64,000 bases of DNA from Oscillospiraceae bacterium (lineage in GTDB: Bacteria > Bacillota > Clostridia > Oscillospirales > QAMX01), in the NCBI GenBank assembly GCA_015067705.1, contig SVLW01000009.1:1-64000 (forward strand), given 5' to 3'. Positions 28,868-37,113 of the stretch are shown here, piece by piece. Both the position numbers and the translations under genes were made by a program. How positions within the stretch are numbered: the first letter of the stretch is position 1; each line of letters begins with the position of its first letter. The notes beneath the pieces were generated by a model that saw nothing but the letters and a program-made list of their open reading frames with translations, was not told the origin of the DNA and did not search any database.

Positions 28868-29671
28868 ATGAAAAAGAGAATTTTTGCCCTGCTGATGGCT
28901 GTTTTGATGATCTCCGCGCTGTTTGCCGGATGCGCCAAGACCGACGACGCTGCCGATGAGGCCGTGACCTTTACGGTTGGCTTCGACGCAGAGTTCCCGC
29001 CCTATGGCTACATCGACGACAACGGCGACTATGACGGCTTTGACCTGGCTCTGGCTCAGGAAGTCTGCGACAGACTGGGCTGGGAACTGGTGAAGCAGCC
29101 CATCGTCTGGGACTCCAAGGACGCAGAACTGGAAGCAGGCAACATTGACTGCATCTGGAACGGCTTTACCAAGAGCCCGGAGCGCGAGAACCAGTACACC
29201 TGGACCGTGCCCTATGTTGATAACTCTCAGGTCTTTGTGGTTCGTGCCGATTCCGGCATCGCCACTGCCGCCGATCTGGCCGGCAAGACCGTCATGGCAC
29301 AGGCCGGTTCCTCCGCTCTGTCCGCTCTGGAAGGCAATGCAGAGCTGACCGATACCTTCGGCGAGCTTCTGGAAGTTGCCGATTATAACTCCGGTTTCAT
29401 GGAGCTTGAAAATGGCACCATCGATGCTCTGGCCATGGACGTTGGCGTTGCCAACTATCAGATCGCTACCCGCGGCGGCGGCTATGTCGTGCTGGACGAG
29501 GCCATTGCCAGCGAAGTGTACGCCGTTGGTTTCCTCCTGGGCAACACCGAGACCATGTATCTGGTGCAGGGCGTCCTGCTTGAGATGGCAGAGGACGGCA
29601 CCATGCTGGAGATCGCCGAAAAGTACGTGGATCTGGGTCTCGTGATCGATTCCCTGTGCCTCCTGGACTAA
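28868..29671 (+). CDS. amino-acid ABC transporter substrate-binding lipoprotein
   Basis: Lipobox 'ALFAGC', 'VGFDAEFPPYGYIDDNGDYDGFDLALAQEV'. Confidence 0.93.
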   Translation: MKKRIFALLMAVLMISALFAGCAKTDDAADEAVTFTVGFDAEFPPYGYIDDNGDYDGFDLALAQEVCDRLGWELVKQPIVWDSKDAELEAGNIDCIWNGFTKSPERENQYTWTVPYVDNSQVFVVRADSGIATAADLAGKTVMAQAGSSALSALEGNAELTDTFGELLEVADYNSGFMELENGTIDALAMDVGVANYQIATRGGGYVVLDEAIASEVYAVGFLLGNTETMYLVQGVLLEMAEDGTMLEIAEKYVDLGLVIDSLCLLD

Positions 29672-29740
29672 GTTTGATTTGATCCCATTTTGAGGACTCC
29701 GAAAGCCTCCCCCCACCGGGAGGCTTTCGTTGGTTATATT

Positions 29741-29966
29741 GGCTTCCCCTTGAGGGGAAGCTGTCGCCGCAAGGCGACTGATGAGGTGGCCGAAGAGTCA
29801 GATCTTCGTCATTGCATCCCATAACAAACAGCAAATCCCAGGGTCACCTCATCCGTCAGCTTCGCTGACACCTTCCCCTCAAGGGGAAGGCTTGCGAACT
29901 ACATTTTTATCCCGTCGCCGCAGGTGACACCGCAATTTTCAACTGTCAACTTTCTATTTTCAATTT
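29741..29966. repeat. composite palindromic/heptamer element L8
   Basis: GGCTTCCCCTTGAGGGGAAGC...CTTCCCCTCAAGGGGAAGGC inverted modules; right heptamer arm (AATTTTC AACTGTC AACTTTC TATTTTC). Confidence 0.72.
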
Positions 29967-29982
29967 ACGAAGAGGGTTTTCC

Positions 29983-30624
29983 ATGACTTTTCTGACGATG
30001 GTGACACAGTTGGCAAACGGCCTTCTGGTGTCTGTGGAGATATTTGTTCTGACCCTGATTGGCTCCCTGCCGCTGGGTCTTCTGGTGGCGTTTGGGCGCA
30101 TGAGTAAGTGCAAGCCTCTGCGCCTCATCATTCAGGTGTACATTTCCATCATGCGCGGCACGCCGCTGATGCTGCAGCTCATGGTGGTGTATTTCCTGCC
30201 GGCCACGCTGTTTGGCGCGGGTCTGCCCCGCTTTGCGGCGGTGATCATCGGTATGGTCTTGAACTATGCCGCGTATTTCGCGGAGATCTACCGCGGCGGC
30301 ATCGAGAGTATGCCGGTGGGCCAGTACGAGGCCGCGGCGGTTCTGGGCTATTCCAAGCCCCAGACCTTCTGCAAAATCATTCTGCCCCAGGTGATCAAGC
30401 ACATTCTCCCCTCCGTGACCAATGAAGTCATCACCCTGGTCAAGGATACCTCTCTGGCCTATGTGGTCTCCGTCATGGAGATGTTCACCCTGGCCAAGAA
30501 GATCGCATCCTCCCAGACCACACTGATGCCCTTTGTGATCGCGGGCGTGTTCTACTATATTTTCAATCTGGTGGTGGCCCTCATAATGGATCGCTGCGAG
30601 AAGAAACTGTCTTATTATCGCTAA
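29983..30624 (+). CDS. amino-acid ABC transporter permease
   Basis: 'QVYISIMRGTPLMLQLMVVYF', 'EAAAVLGYSKPQTFCKIILPQVIKHILP'. Confidence 0.92.
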   Translation: MTFLTMVTQLANGLLVSVEIFVLTLIGSLPLGLLVAFGRMSKCKPLRLIIQVYISIMRGTPLMLQLMVVYFLPATLFGAGLPRFAAVIIGMVLNYAAYFAEIYRGGIESMPVGQYEAAAVLGYSKPQTFCKIILPQVIKHILPSVTNEVITLVKDTSLAYVVSVMEMFTLAKKIASSQTTLMPFVIAGVFYYIFNLVVALIMDRCEKKLSYYR

Positions 30625-30639
30625 AAAGGAGGGCTTTTC

Positions 30640-31401
30640 ATGAAACTGCTGGAAATGAATCACATCAAAAAGTCCTTCGGCGACAACCAGGTTTTGAAGG
30701 ATTTCTCCCTGTCGGTGGAAAAGGGCGAGGTGGTGGCCATCATCGGCCCCTCCGGCGGCGGCAAGAGCACCTTCCTGCGCTGTGCCACGTTTCTTGAGAC
30801 CATTGACTCGGGCGAGATCCGCTATATGGGAAAGCCCGCCGCCACCACCGGCGCGGACGGCAAGGCCGTCTACGTCTCCCCCGCCGAGATGCGGGAGATC
30901 CGGGGATATTTCGGCCTGGTATTCCAGAGCTTTAACCTGTTCCCCCACTATACGGTCTTGAAAAACATTACGGATGCGCCGATTTCCGTGCAGAAGCGGC
31001 CCCGCGCCGAGGCGGAGGCCACGGCACGCCAGTTACTCGCCAAGATGGGCCTCTCCGACAAGGAAAACGCCTATCCGTACCAGCTCTCCGGCGGCCAGCA
31101 GCAGCGCGTGTCCATCGTGCGGGCCCTTGCCATGCATCCGGAGATTCTCTTCTTTGACGAGCCCACCTCTGCGCTGGATCCGGAGCTCACCGGCGAAGTC
31201 TTAAAGGTCATCCGCGGTCTGGCGGATGAACACATGACCATGGTGATCGTCACCCACGAGATCGGCTTTGCCCACGCAGTGGCCGACCGGGTGGTGTTCA
31301 TGGACGGCGGCGTCATCGCCGAGGAAGGCACACCCGACGAGGTGCTGTCCCACCCGAAGAACGAGCGCACCGCGGCCTTCCTCTCCCGCCTGACGGACTG
31401 A
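30640..31401 (+). CDS. amino-acid ABC transporter ATP-binding protein
   Basis: '[13 protein letters not shown]', '[15 protein letters not shown]', '[14 protein letters not shown]'. Confidence 0.94.
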   Translation: MKLLEMNHIKKSFGDNQVLKDFSLSVEKGEVVAIIGPSGGGKSTFLRCATFLETIDSGEIRYMGKPAATTGADGKAVYVSPAEMREIRGYFGLVFQSFNLFPHYTVLKNITDAPISVQKRPRAEAEATARQLLAKMGLSDKENAYPYQLSGGQQQRVSIVRALAMHPEILFFDEPTSALDPELTGEVLKVIRGLADEHMTMVIVTHEIGFAHAVADRVVFMDGGVIAEEGTPDEVLSHPKNERTAAFLSRLTD

Positions 31402-31530
31402 GAAACAATGCTTTTCGATCTGCGTAAATTCTTTTTACGCAGATCGAAAAATTCTTGAAAAAAGTGTTGACAAACCGGGAAGTATCGTATATAATAATTT
31501 TCGTCGTCAAGAGAACGACAAACAAAATAT

Positions 31531-31617
31531 GCGCGAGTGGTGGAATTGGCAGACTCGCTAGATTCAGGTTCTAGTGTTCGCAAGGACGTGCGGGTTCAAG
31601 TCCCGCCTCGCGCACCA
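31531..31617 (+). tRNA. tRNA-Leu (anticodon CAG), CCA encoded
   Basis: GCGCGAG acceptor/CTCGCGC, anticodon stem CTAGA-TTCAGGT-TCTAG, variable arm, GGTTCAAGTCC T-arm, CCA. Confidence 0.95.
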
Positions 31618-31618
31618 T

Positions 31619-31660
31619 GCAAAAGACCTCTTTTGTCTACGGACAAAAGAGGTCTTTTGC
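31619..31660 (+). terminator. 19-bp hairpin following tRNA-Leu
   Basis: GCAAAAGACCTCTTTTGTC TACG GACAAAAGAGGTCTTTTGC. Confidence 0.75.
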
Positions 31661-31834
31661 AATGATATCCGTTCCTGACGGAACGGGTGATATATCTTCG
31701 ATATGATATCGCGCCCGGCGCGATGATATATGCCTGCGGCATATGAAGGAACGGATATTATATCATATTTTCGCAAAGTGAAAATATATCATACGGTTTT
31801 CGCCGTATATCATATCGCGGGAGCGATATATCAT
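31661..31834. repeat. Mini-hairpin array B (spacers ATGATAT in left arm, ATATCAT in right arm)
   Basis: Seven short hairpins separated by a constant heptamer that flips orientation near 31743-31760. Confidence 0.85.
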
Positions 31835-31908
31835 TGGGGAAACGCAAAGCCCGCCGGGATCGTTTGGATCGCGGTGGGCTTGTTTTTTATTTCGGGCGGC
31901 GTATCCCC

Positions 31909-32388
31909 TCACTTCGCCAATTTTGTCAAGGTTTCGCCTGTGACGCGGTAGACGGTCCAGTCGGACATGGGGACGGCGCCCAGGGAAAGATAGAAATCGA
32001 TGCTGGGCCGGTTCCAGTTCAGGCACGACCACTCCAGGCGGCCGCAGCCCCGCTCCACCGCGATGGCCGCCAGTCTTTTTAAAAGGCCCTTGCCATAGCC
32101 TTTTCCGCGATACGCGGGCCTGACGTAGAGATCCTCCAGATAGAGGCCGGCGCGGCCAAGGAAAGTGGAGAAATTATGAAAAAAGAGGGCAAATCCCACC
32201 GCTTCTCCCTCCTCCAGTGCAAAAATCACCTCGGCCTTCCGCTGGTCAAAGATCCAGGTCTCGAGAAGTGCCTCGTCCGCCACCACCTCGTCCAGCATAT
32301 GCTCATAGTCCGCCAATTCCCGGATGAACTGTAAAATCAGCGGCACATCCTCCCGCCGGGCGTTTCTGAAAGATCCTGTTTCGTGCAT
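31909..32388 (-). CDS. GNAT family N-acetyltransferase
   Basis: 'LYLEDLYVRPAYRGKGYGKGLLKRLA' acetyl-CoA motif, 'LEWSCLNWNRPSIDFYLSLGA'. Confidence 0.93.
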   Translation of the reverse strand: MHETGSFRNARREDVPLILQFIRELADYEHMLDEVVADEALLETWIFDQRKAEVIFALEEGEAVGFALFFHNFSTFLGRAGLYLEDLYVRPAYRGKGYGKGLLKRLAAIAVERGCGRLEWSCLNWNRPSIDFYLSLGAVPMSDWTVYRVTGETLTKLAK

Positions 32389-32609
32389 TCCGCGTCCCTC
32401 CGTCTATCCGATTGATCTGGCCGAATTGTACCATTTTTGTGGCCGATTTTCAAGATACTCCCGCTTCCCCCATTCGGAAATCATCGCTCATTTTCCCAGA
32501 TTCGTTGACAGGGTTCTGCAAGTTCGTTAGAATAAATTTATGAAGTATCAGCGATGCGGCAGGCGTCGGAAACGGCGTCCACGCGTCCACTTTGAAAGGA
32601 GCGTTCATT

Positions 32610-34583
32610 ATGGCAAAACATCTCGACCCCACCGCCATTCTGCCTTATGGCGAGAGTTTTGATTTCTGGGAAAAAGAACAGGTTTATGACCGGGAGCTGC
32701 ATGTCTGCGGCAAGTGCGGCAACGACGAAACCGGCGACGGTTCTCTTGAGGCCCCCTTCAAGACCATCAACCGCGCCGCGGCCATTGCCACGGCCGGCAC
32801 CCGCGTGCTGATCCACGCCGGTGAGTACCGCGAATGCGTCCGCGCTGCCCACGGCGGCGAGGGCCCGGAGCGTATGGTCAGCTATGAAGCCGCAGGCGAC
32901 GGCGAAGTCGTCATCAAGGCTTCCGAAGTGGCCACCGGCTTTGAGCGCAGCCTGGAGTTCAGCCTGGGCTTCCGGATGCACGACGATGACGAGGTCGAAA
33001 AGGAAGAGCCCATCATCTGGGAACACACCCTGGACGGCGATATGTTCCACGGCTATAATCCCTTCGGCCTGATCAATGCCCTGCATGACAAGTCCTGGCT
33101 CCACTACAGCCGTACGGAGCGCGAGAGCAATCTGGCGCCCTTCTTCCTGCGCCGCGGCATGGTCTATGTAGACGGCAAGCCCCTGCGTCAGGTGGAGCTT
33201 TATTCCCACCTTTCCAAGGAGCCCGGTACCTACTGGGTGGAAGAGCACGGCCTGAAGGTGCATTTCCGTATGCCCGACAATGGCTCTCCCGAGGGACACC
33301 TCATTGAGGTCTCCTGCCGCGAGCAGTGCTTCACCACCGCAAAGCCCTTCCTCTCCTACATCAAGGTCAAGGGTCTTACCATGATGCAGGCCGCCAACGG
33401 CGCACCGGATCCCCAAGTGGGCGCTCTGTCCTGTAACCGTGGTCACCACTGGATCATCGAGGACAACATCATCCGTTATTCCAACACCGTCGGTATCGAT
33501 ATCGGTTCCGGTTCCTGGGCCTATAAGAGAGCTCTGGAGCAGCAGGTGGGCTATGCGGTGCTGCGCCGCAACCAGATCTATGACAGCGGCGTGGCCGGTG
33601 TCCTGGGTCTCAGTGCCTGCTACACCCTGGTGGAGGATAACCTCATTGCCCGCACCGGCTGGCAGCGCATGGAATATGGCTGGGAGTCCGGCGCACTGAA
33701 GTTCCACAACTGTGTGGATTCCCTGTTCCGCCGCAATGTCTTCCGCGAGACCTATGGCTGTGAAGGCCTGTGGCTGGACTGCAACAGCGTCAACGCCCGC
33801 GTCACCCAGAACCTCTTCCTGAATATGCTCTGCCCCCACGGCATGATCCTCATGGAGTGCAACCGTCTGGGCGAACTGCTCATCGACAACAACATCTTCT
33901 GGAACGCAAAGCTTTATTACGACTATAACGCACCCGACAAGGGCAACGGCACCATCAACATCGACAGCAGCGAGTGGAACGAGCCCTTTGCCATGCATGT
34001 CCCGGTTGGCGACGCCATCTATGGCCTCGGCAACGACGACCTCCGCGTGGTCAATAACCTGATCTGCAACACCGACGGTTACGGCTATGCCCAGGACGTT
34101 GTCCGCGGCCGTATGGCCGGCGGCCGCGGCGGCACGTCCCGCAACTCCACCGTCGTCAATAACGTGTTCTATGACTGCCGCAGCGGCGCTATCCGTCTGC
34201 CCAATCATGACAACACCTTCGACGGTAACTATTATTCCAGAATGCCTCAGGGCTTCCTGGTGCTGGCCTATCCGGCTCCCTCCGCACAGCTGGACCTCAA
34301 GGCATGGCAGCGCTTCGAGAACATGGACCTGAATGGCGGCTATGCAGCCTTCAAGCTCACCATTGACGACGAGGCCCTCACCATGACTCTGCGCACCGAC
34401 AAGCCCCGCTGCACCTGGGACAAGCGCGAGACCGTGGGCTATTCTTCCATGAAGAAGGTTGCCCCGGACGCCGAGGTCACCACCGACTACTTCGGCAACG
34501 TCATCGAAGGCGACCGCATGCCCGGCCCGTTCGATATCACCGAAGACGATGTGACCTTCTCCATCGACCCGAGAAAGCTGTAA
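32610..34583 (+). CDS. right-handed parallel beta-helix protein (pectate-lyase-like)
   Basis: 'GSLEAPFKTINRAAAIATAGTRVLIHAGEYRE', repeated beta-helix pattern 'HHWIIEDNIIRYSNTVGIDIGSG'. Confidence 0.85.
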   Translation: MAKHLDPTAILPYGESFDFWEKEQVYDRELHVCGKCGNDETGDGSLEAPFKTINRAAAIATAGTRVLIHAGEYRECVRAAHGGEGPERMVSYEAAGDGEVVIKASEVATGFERSLEFSLGFRMHDDDEVEKEEPIIWEHTLDGDMFHGYNPFGLINALHDKSWLHYSRTERESNLAPFFLRRGMVYVDGKPLRQVELYSHLSKEPGTYWVEEHGLKVHFRMPDNGSPEGHLIEVSCREQCFTTAKPFLSYIKVKGLTMMQAANGAPDPQVGALSCNRGHHWIIEDNIIRYSNTVGIDIGSGSWAYKRALEQQVGYAVLRRNQIYDSGVAGVLGLSACYTLVEDNLIARTGWQRMEYGWESGALKFHNCVDSLFRRNVFRETYGCEGLWLDCNSVNARVTQNLFLNMLCPHGMILMECNRLGELLIDNNIFWNAKLYYDYNAPDKGNGTINIDSSEWNEPFAMHVPVGDAIYGLGNDDLRVVNNLICNTDGYGYAQDVVRGRMAGGRGGTSRNSTVVNNVFYDCRSGAIRLPNHDNTFDGNYYSRMPQGFLVLAYPAPSAQLDLKAWQRFENMDLNGGYAAFKLTIDDEALTMTLRTDKPRCTWDKRETVGYSSMKKVAPDAEVTTDYFGNVIEGDRMPGPFDITEDDVTFSIDPRKL

Positions 34584-34627
34584 GGCGAGAAGCAGGAAAA
34601 TCGTTTGCAAATACGTTGAGATAACAA

Positions 34628-34659
34628 AAGAGAGGATGAGCTAGTGCTCATCCTCTCTT
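34628..34659. terminator. bidirectional intrinsic terminator
   Basis: AAGAGAGGATGAGC TAGT GCTCATCCTCTCTT between convergent genes. Confidence 0.85.
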
Positions 34660-34660
34660 A

Positions 34661-35134
34661 TTATGTATTCAGCAACTGATCAAAATACGGCAAGGTGGAC
34701 ATTGCATAACGACGCTGCCACTCTTTGGGATGCAGCTTTCGGACACCGCGCAAGTCGTCTTTGTAGTCAGACAGATAAGCATACGCCTCTTTGACGATTC
34801 GCGGCAGATTCTGCATCACTTCCTTGTATTCATCCTGATCCACCACCGCGGGCGTTTGGATATCAAGATACTCGGTGTTTTGAATCAGTACCATTTTTGA
34901 ATAATCAAGCCCGGATCGGCTCTGTTTGGATCTTACAGACGTTTTGAAATGATACGCATAACGATGACGTACATGCGACCGAAACGGGATACAGATGAAG
35001 AGATCATCCATATACTCGATCAGCAGACAGGAATAGGGTCTGTCTTTTTTGACTACGATTTCCGGATACGCCGCATGGGGATAATCCTGATAAAACCGTG
35101 AGGACAAATTATAAATGTCCACAGTATATTCCAT
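34661..35134 (-). CDS. type III toxin-antitoxin toxin, ToxN/CptN/TenpN superfamily endoribonuclease
   Basis: 'RPYSCLLIEYMDDLFICIPFRSHVRHRYAYHFKTSVRSKQSRSGLDYSKMVLIQNTEY' resembles TenpN/CptN toxins as recalled; cognate RNA repeats and terminator directly upstream. Confidence 0.85.
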   Translation of the reverse strand: MEYTVDIYNLSSRFYQDYPHAAYPEIVVKKDRPYSCLLIEYMDDLFICIPFRSHVRHRYAYHFKTSVRSKQSRSGLDYSKMVLIQNTEYLDIQTPAVVDQDEYKEVMQNLPRIVKEAYAYLSDYKDDLRGVRKLHPKEWQRRYAMSTLPYFDQLLNT

Positions 35135-35150
35135 GTATCGTCACCTCTGT

Positions 35151-35181
35151 AAAAAAACAGGGGAGAGAAAACTCTCTCCCC
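35151..35181 (-). terminator. terminator between antitoxin RNA and toxin gene
   Basis: Minus strand GGGGAGAGA GTTT TCTCTCCCC TGTTTTTTT. Confidence 0.9.
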
Positions 35182-35197
35182 ATCAGATAACTTCCTA

Positions 35198-35303
35198 CGG
35201 CCAGTTTTTATTTTACCGTCGTGTCGGAGCCGTCACACGACTTCATCGCTCGGTCAGTTTTTATTTTACCGACGAGTCAGAACCGTCACTCGTCTCATGC
35301 AGA
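35198..35303 (-). ncRNA. type III TA RNA antitoxin: two tandem 53-nt pseudoknot repeats
   Basis: Two 53-nt units (35251-35303, 35198-35250); 7-bp stems GACGAGT/ACTCGTC and GTCGTGT/ACACGAC covary; loop CGGT/CGGC pairs with downstream ACCG/GCCG. Confidence 0.88.
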
Positions 35304-35322
35304 AGCTATCTGTACCAACATT

Positions 35323-35351
35323 ATTATACCTTGGCAGCAAAAACATGTCAA
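35323..35351 (-). promoter_or_regulatory. consensus sigma-70 promoter of the antitoxin RNA
   Basis: TTGACA (35346-35351) - 17 nt - TATAAT (35323-35328) on the minus strand. Confidence 0.92.
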
Positions 35352-35388
35352 TCAATTTTTTCATAAGAGGCACAGTGCGCTTTTTCTT

Positions 35389-37113
35389 TTATTCCTCCGT
35401 CCCGCAGCTCAGCGGATAATGCAGTTTCTGCATTTCCTGCCAGAAGGTTTTTCTTGCCTCGGGGGTTGCCGGGTCGCCGTAGGCGCCGGAGTCGAAATTG
35501 CGGCGGACTTCGTCCCAGAGTTTTTCGCGGCTGCCGCCCAGCGTGGTGGACTCACAGGAAAAGGCGAAGCGGTCGTTCCAGTAATAATTCCCCTCTTCGT
35601 CCTGCTCCAGGAAATCATAGCGGTCGAAGCGGTCATAGCAGGTCTCGCCGCGGCGATCGGTGTAGACCACGGGGCGGGGCGCGTCAGAATAGGCCAGGTG
35701 GCAGCGGAACAGCAGCTCGAAGATGCGGGCCCAGGCGGCCTCCTTCATGCGGCGCTTGCTCTCAAGACGCCCCTCGGACTGGGCGGCGGCGAATTCCTTG
35801 GCGCGGCCGGAGGTGGCGGTCTCGTCCCGGCGGCCCTGGAAGCTGTCGGTGATGCCCAGAACCTGGCGGGAGGCCTCATAGCACTGGGAGAGCTGGGCAA
35901 ACTCCTGAGACACGTCGCCGGTGAATTCATAGGTGTCGATCATGGCCTTGTCCGCGGCGCTCTCGAGACGCAGGATGCGGTGATCCCGGGGATCCACGGT
36001 GAAGTCCGCGCTGGCGGGGCCGGTGATGACGGTGCCGGCGGCCATGAGGCGGCGGTCGATCTTCTGATTCAGCCAGTTGATGGCGTTCTGGAAGTCCGCG
36101 ATCTTGGCGGCGTCGGAGTCGCCAAGAAGCTGACCAAAGAGACTGATGTTCTTCTGAAGCACCACGGGATAGACGCCCGGGCGATAGACCGGGATGCGGG
36201 TGGGGCGGAGGATCGGCTGGCCATCCGCATCGGTCTCCCAGCGGGCGCCGGGCAGATGGGCGCCGTGGGCGGTCTCTACGGGCAGCCACAGTTCCTCCCA
36301 GTCCATGGCCTCCTCCTGCCATTCCTCGCCGCCACAGGCGGCACAGACGCCGCTCTCCCCTGTCAGGGCATCCGCCGCGCCGCAGGCCGCGCATACCCGG
36401 CGCAGACGCGCCTGGCAGTCCGGCAGATCCTCCAGCACTGTGTCGTCGCACCAACTGAAGAGGCCGATGCGGTCGCCGTCGCGGTAATAGGCGGTGCAGC
36501 GGGTGAGCAGCTCGTCCGAGGCGGCGGTGTCGTCCGTAAGGCCACGGGCCTCCGGGGATTCCTCCGCGCCGCCCGCAAGCGTCACGCCGTAGCGGCGGGA
36601 GAGCTGCGCCCGGGTCTGGGGCTGCAGCAGGAAGAAATAGTCCATGTCGGCGAGGCTGTGCACGCCCTCCTGGGGGATCAGCTGTTTGGGATGAACGAGG
36701 GACAGGGCGGCCGCCCCTTCCCCATTATCCCACTCAAGCAGCCAGAAGCCGCCGCCCTGGATGGGCACGGTGCGCTCCTGCATATCGTTTAGTTCCTCCG
36801 TGTGCAGGCGGTCCAGCTCTCCTTCCAGAAGATGCTCGATGAGGCGGGCGCGGGATTCGTCCTCGGGGCGCAGGGCGCGCACCCGGGGCTGGGGGATGGA
36901 GCTGTCCACCAGGCTTTCGATATTCTCCGCCACGATGTTGCGGACGTGATGGGCCTCGCCGTCGGCGGCTACGCCCTCCACAAAGGGGCGCAGACTGCGC
37001 TCGCCCCGGTAAAGACGTTCGTTTTCATCCATGGAGAGCAGTGCCTCCGCGTAGGCGGCGCGGCTCTTCTGCAGACGTTCCTGCCAGAAGCGCAGGGTTT
37101 CGGGTTTTGTCAT
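35389..37113 (-). CDS. phage portal protein with zinc-ribbon insertion
   Basis: ~574 aa from the ATG overlapping the terL stop (ATGA); 'NIVAENIESLVDSSIPQPRVRALRPED', 'FGQLLGDSDAAKIADFQNAINWLNQKIDRRLM'; CxxC...CxxC insertion. Confidence 0.82.
   Translation of the reverse strand: MTKPETLRFWQERLQKSRAAYAEALLSMDENERLYRGERSLRPFVEGVAADGEAHHVRNIVAENIESLVDSSIPQPRVRALRPEDESRARLIEHLLEGELDRLHTEELNDMQERTVPIQGGGFWLLEWDNGEGAAALSLVHPKQLIPQEGVHSLADMDYFFLLQPQTRAQLSRRYGVTLAGGAEESPEARGLTDDTAASDELLTRCTAYYRDGDRIGLFSWCDDTVLEDLPDCQARLRRVCAACGAADALTGESGVCAACGGEEWQEEAMDWEELWLPVETAHGAHLPGARWETDADGQPILRPTRIPVYRPGVYPVVLQKNISLFGQLLGDSDAAKIADFQNAINWLNQKIDRRLMAAGTVITGPASADFTVDPRDHRILRLESAADKAMIDTYEFTGDVSQEFAQLSQCYEASRQVLGITDSFQGRRDETATSGRAKEFAAAQSEGRLESKRRMKEAAWARIFELLFRCHLAYSDAPRPVVYTDRRGETCYDRFDRYDFLEQDEEGNYYWNDRFAFSCESTTLGGSREKLWDEVRRNFDSGAYGDPATPEARKTFWQEMQKLHYPLSCGTEE

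Noticed and set aside
31531-31617. tRNA-Leu as an attachment site for an integrated element
   Set aside because: No second copy of the tRNA 3' end was seen in the window and no integrase is adjacent
32538-34610. 690-aa minus-strand ORF
   Set aside because: Antisense shadow of the beta-helix gene in high-GC DNA; no recognisable motifs
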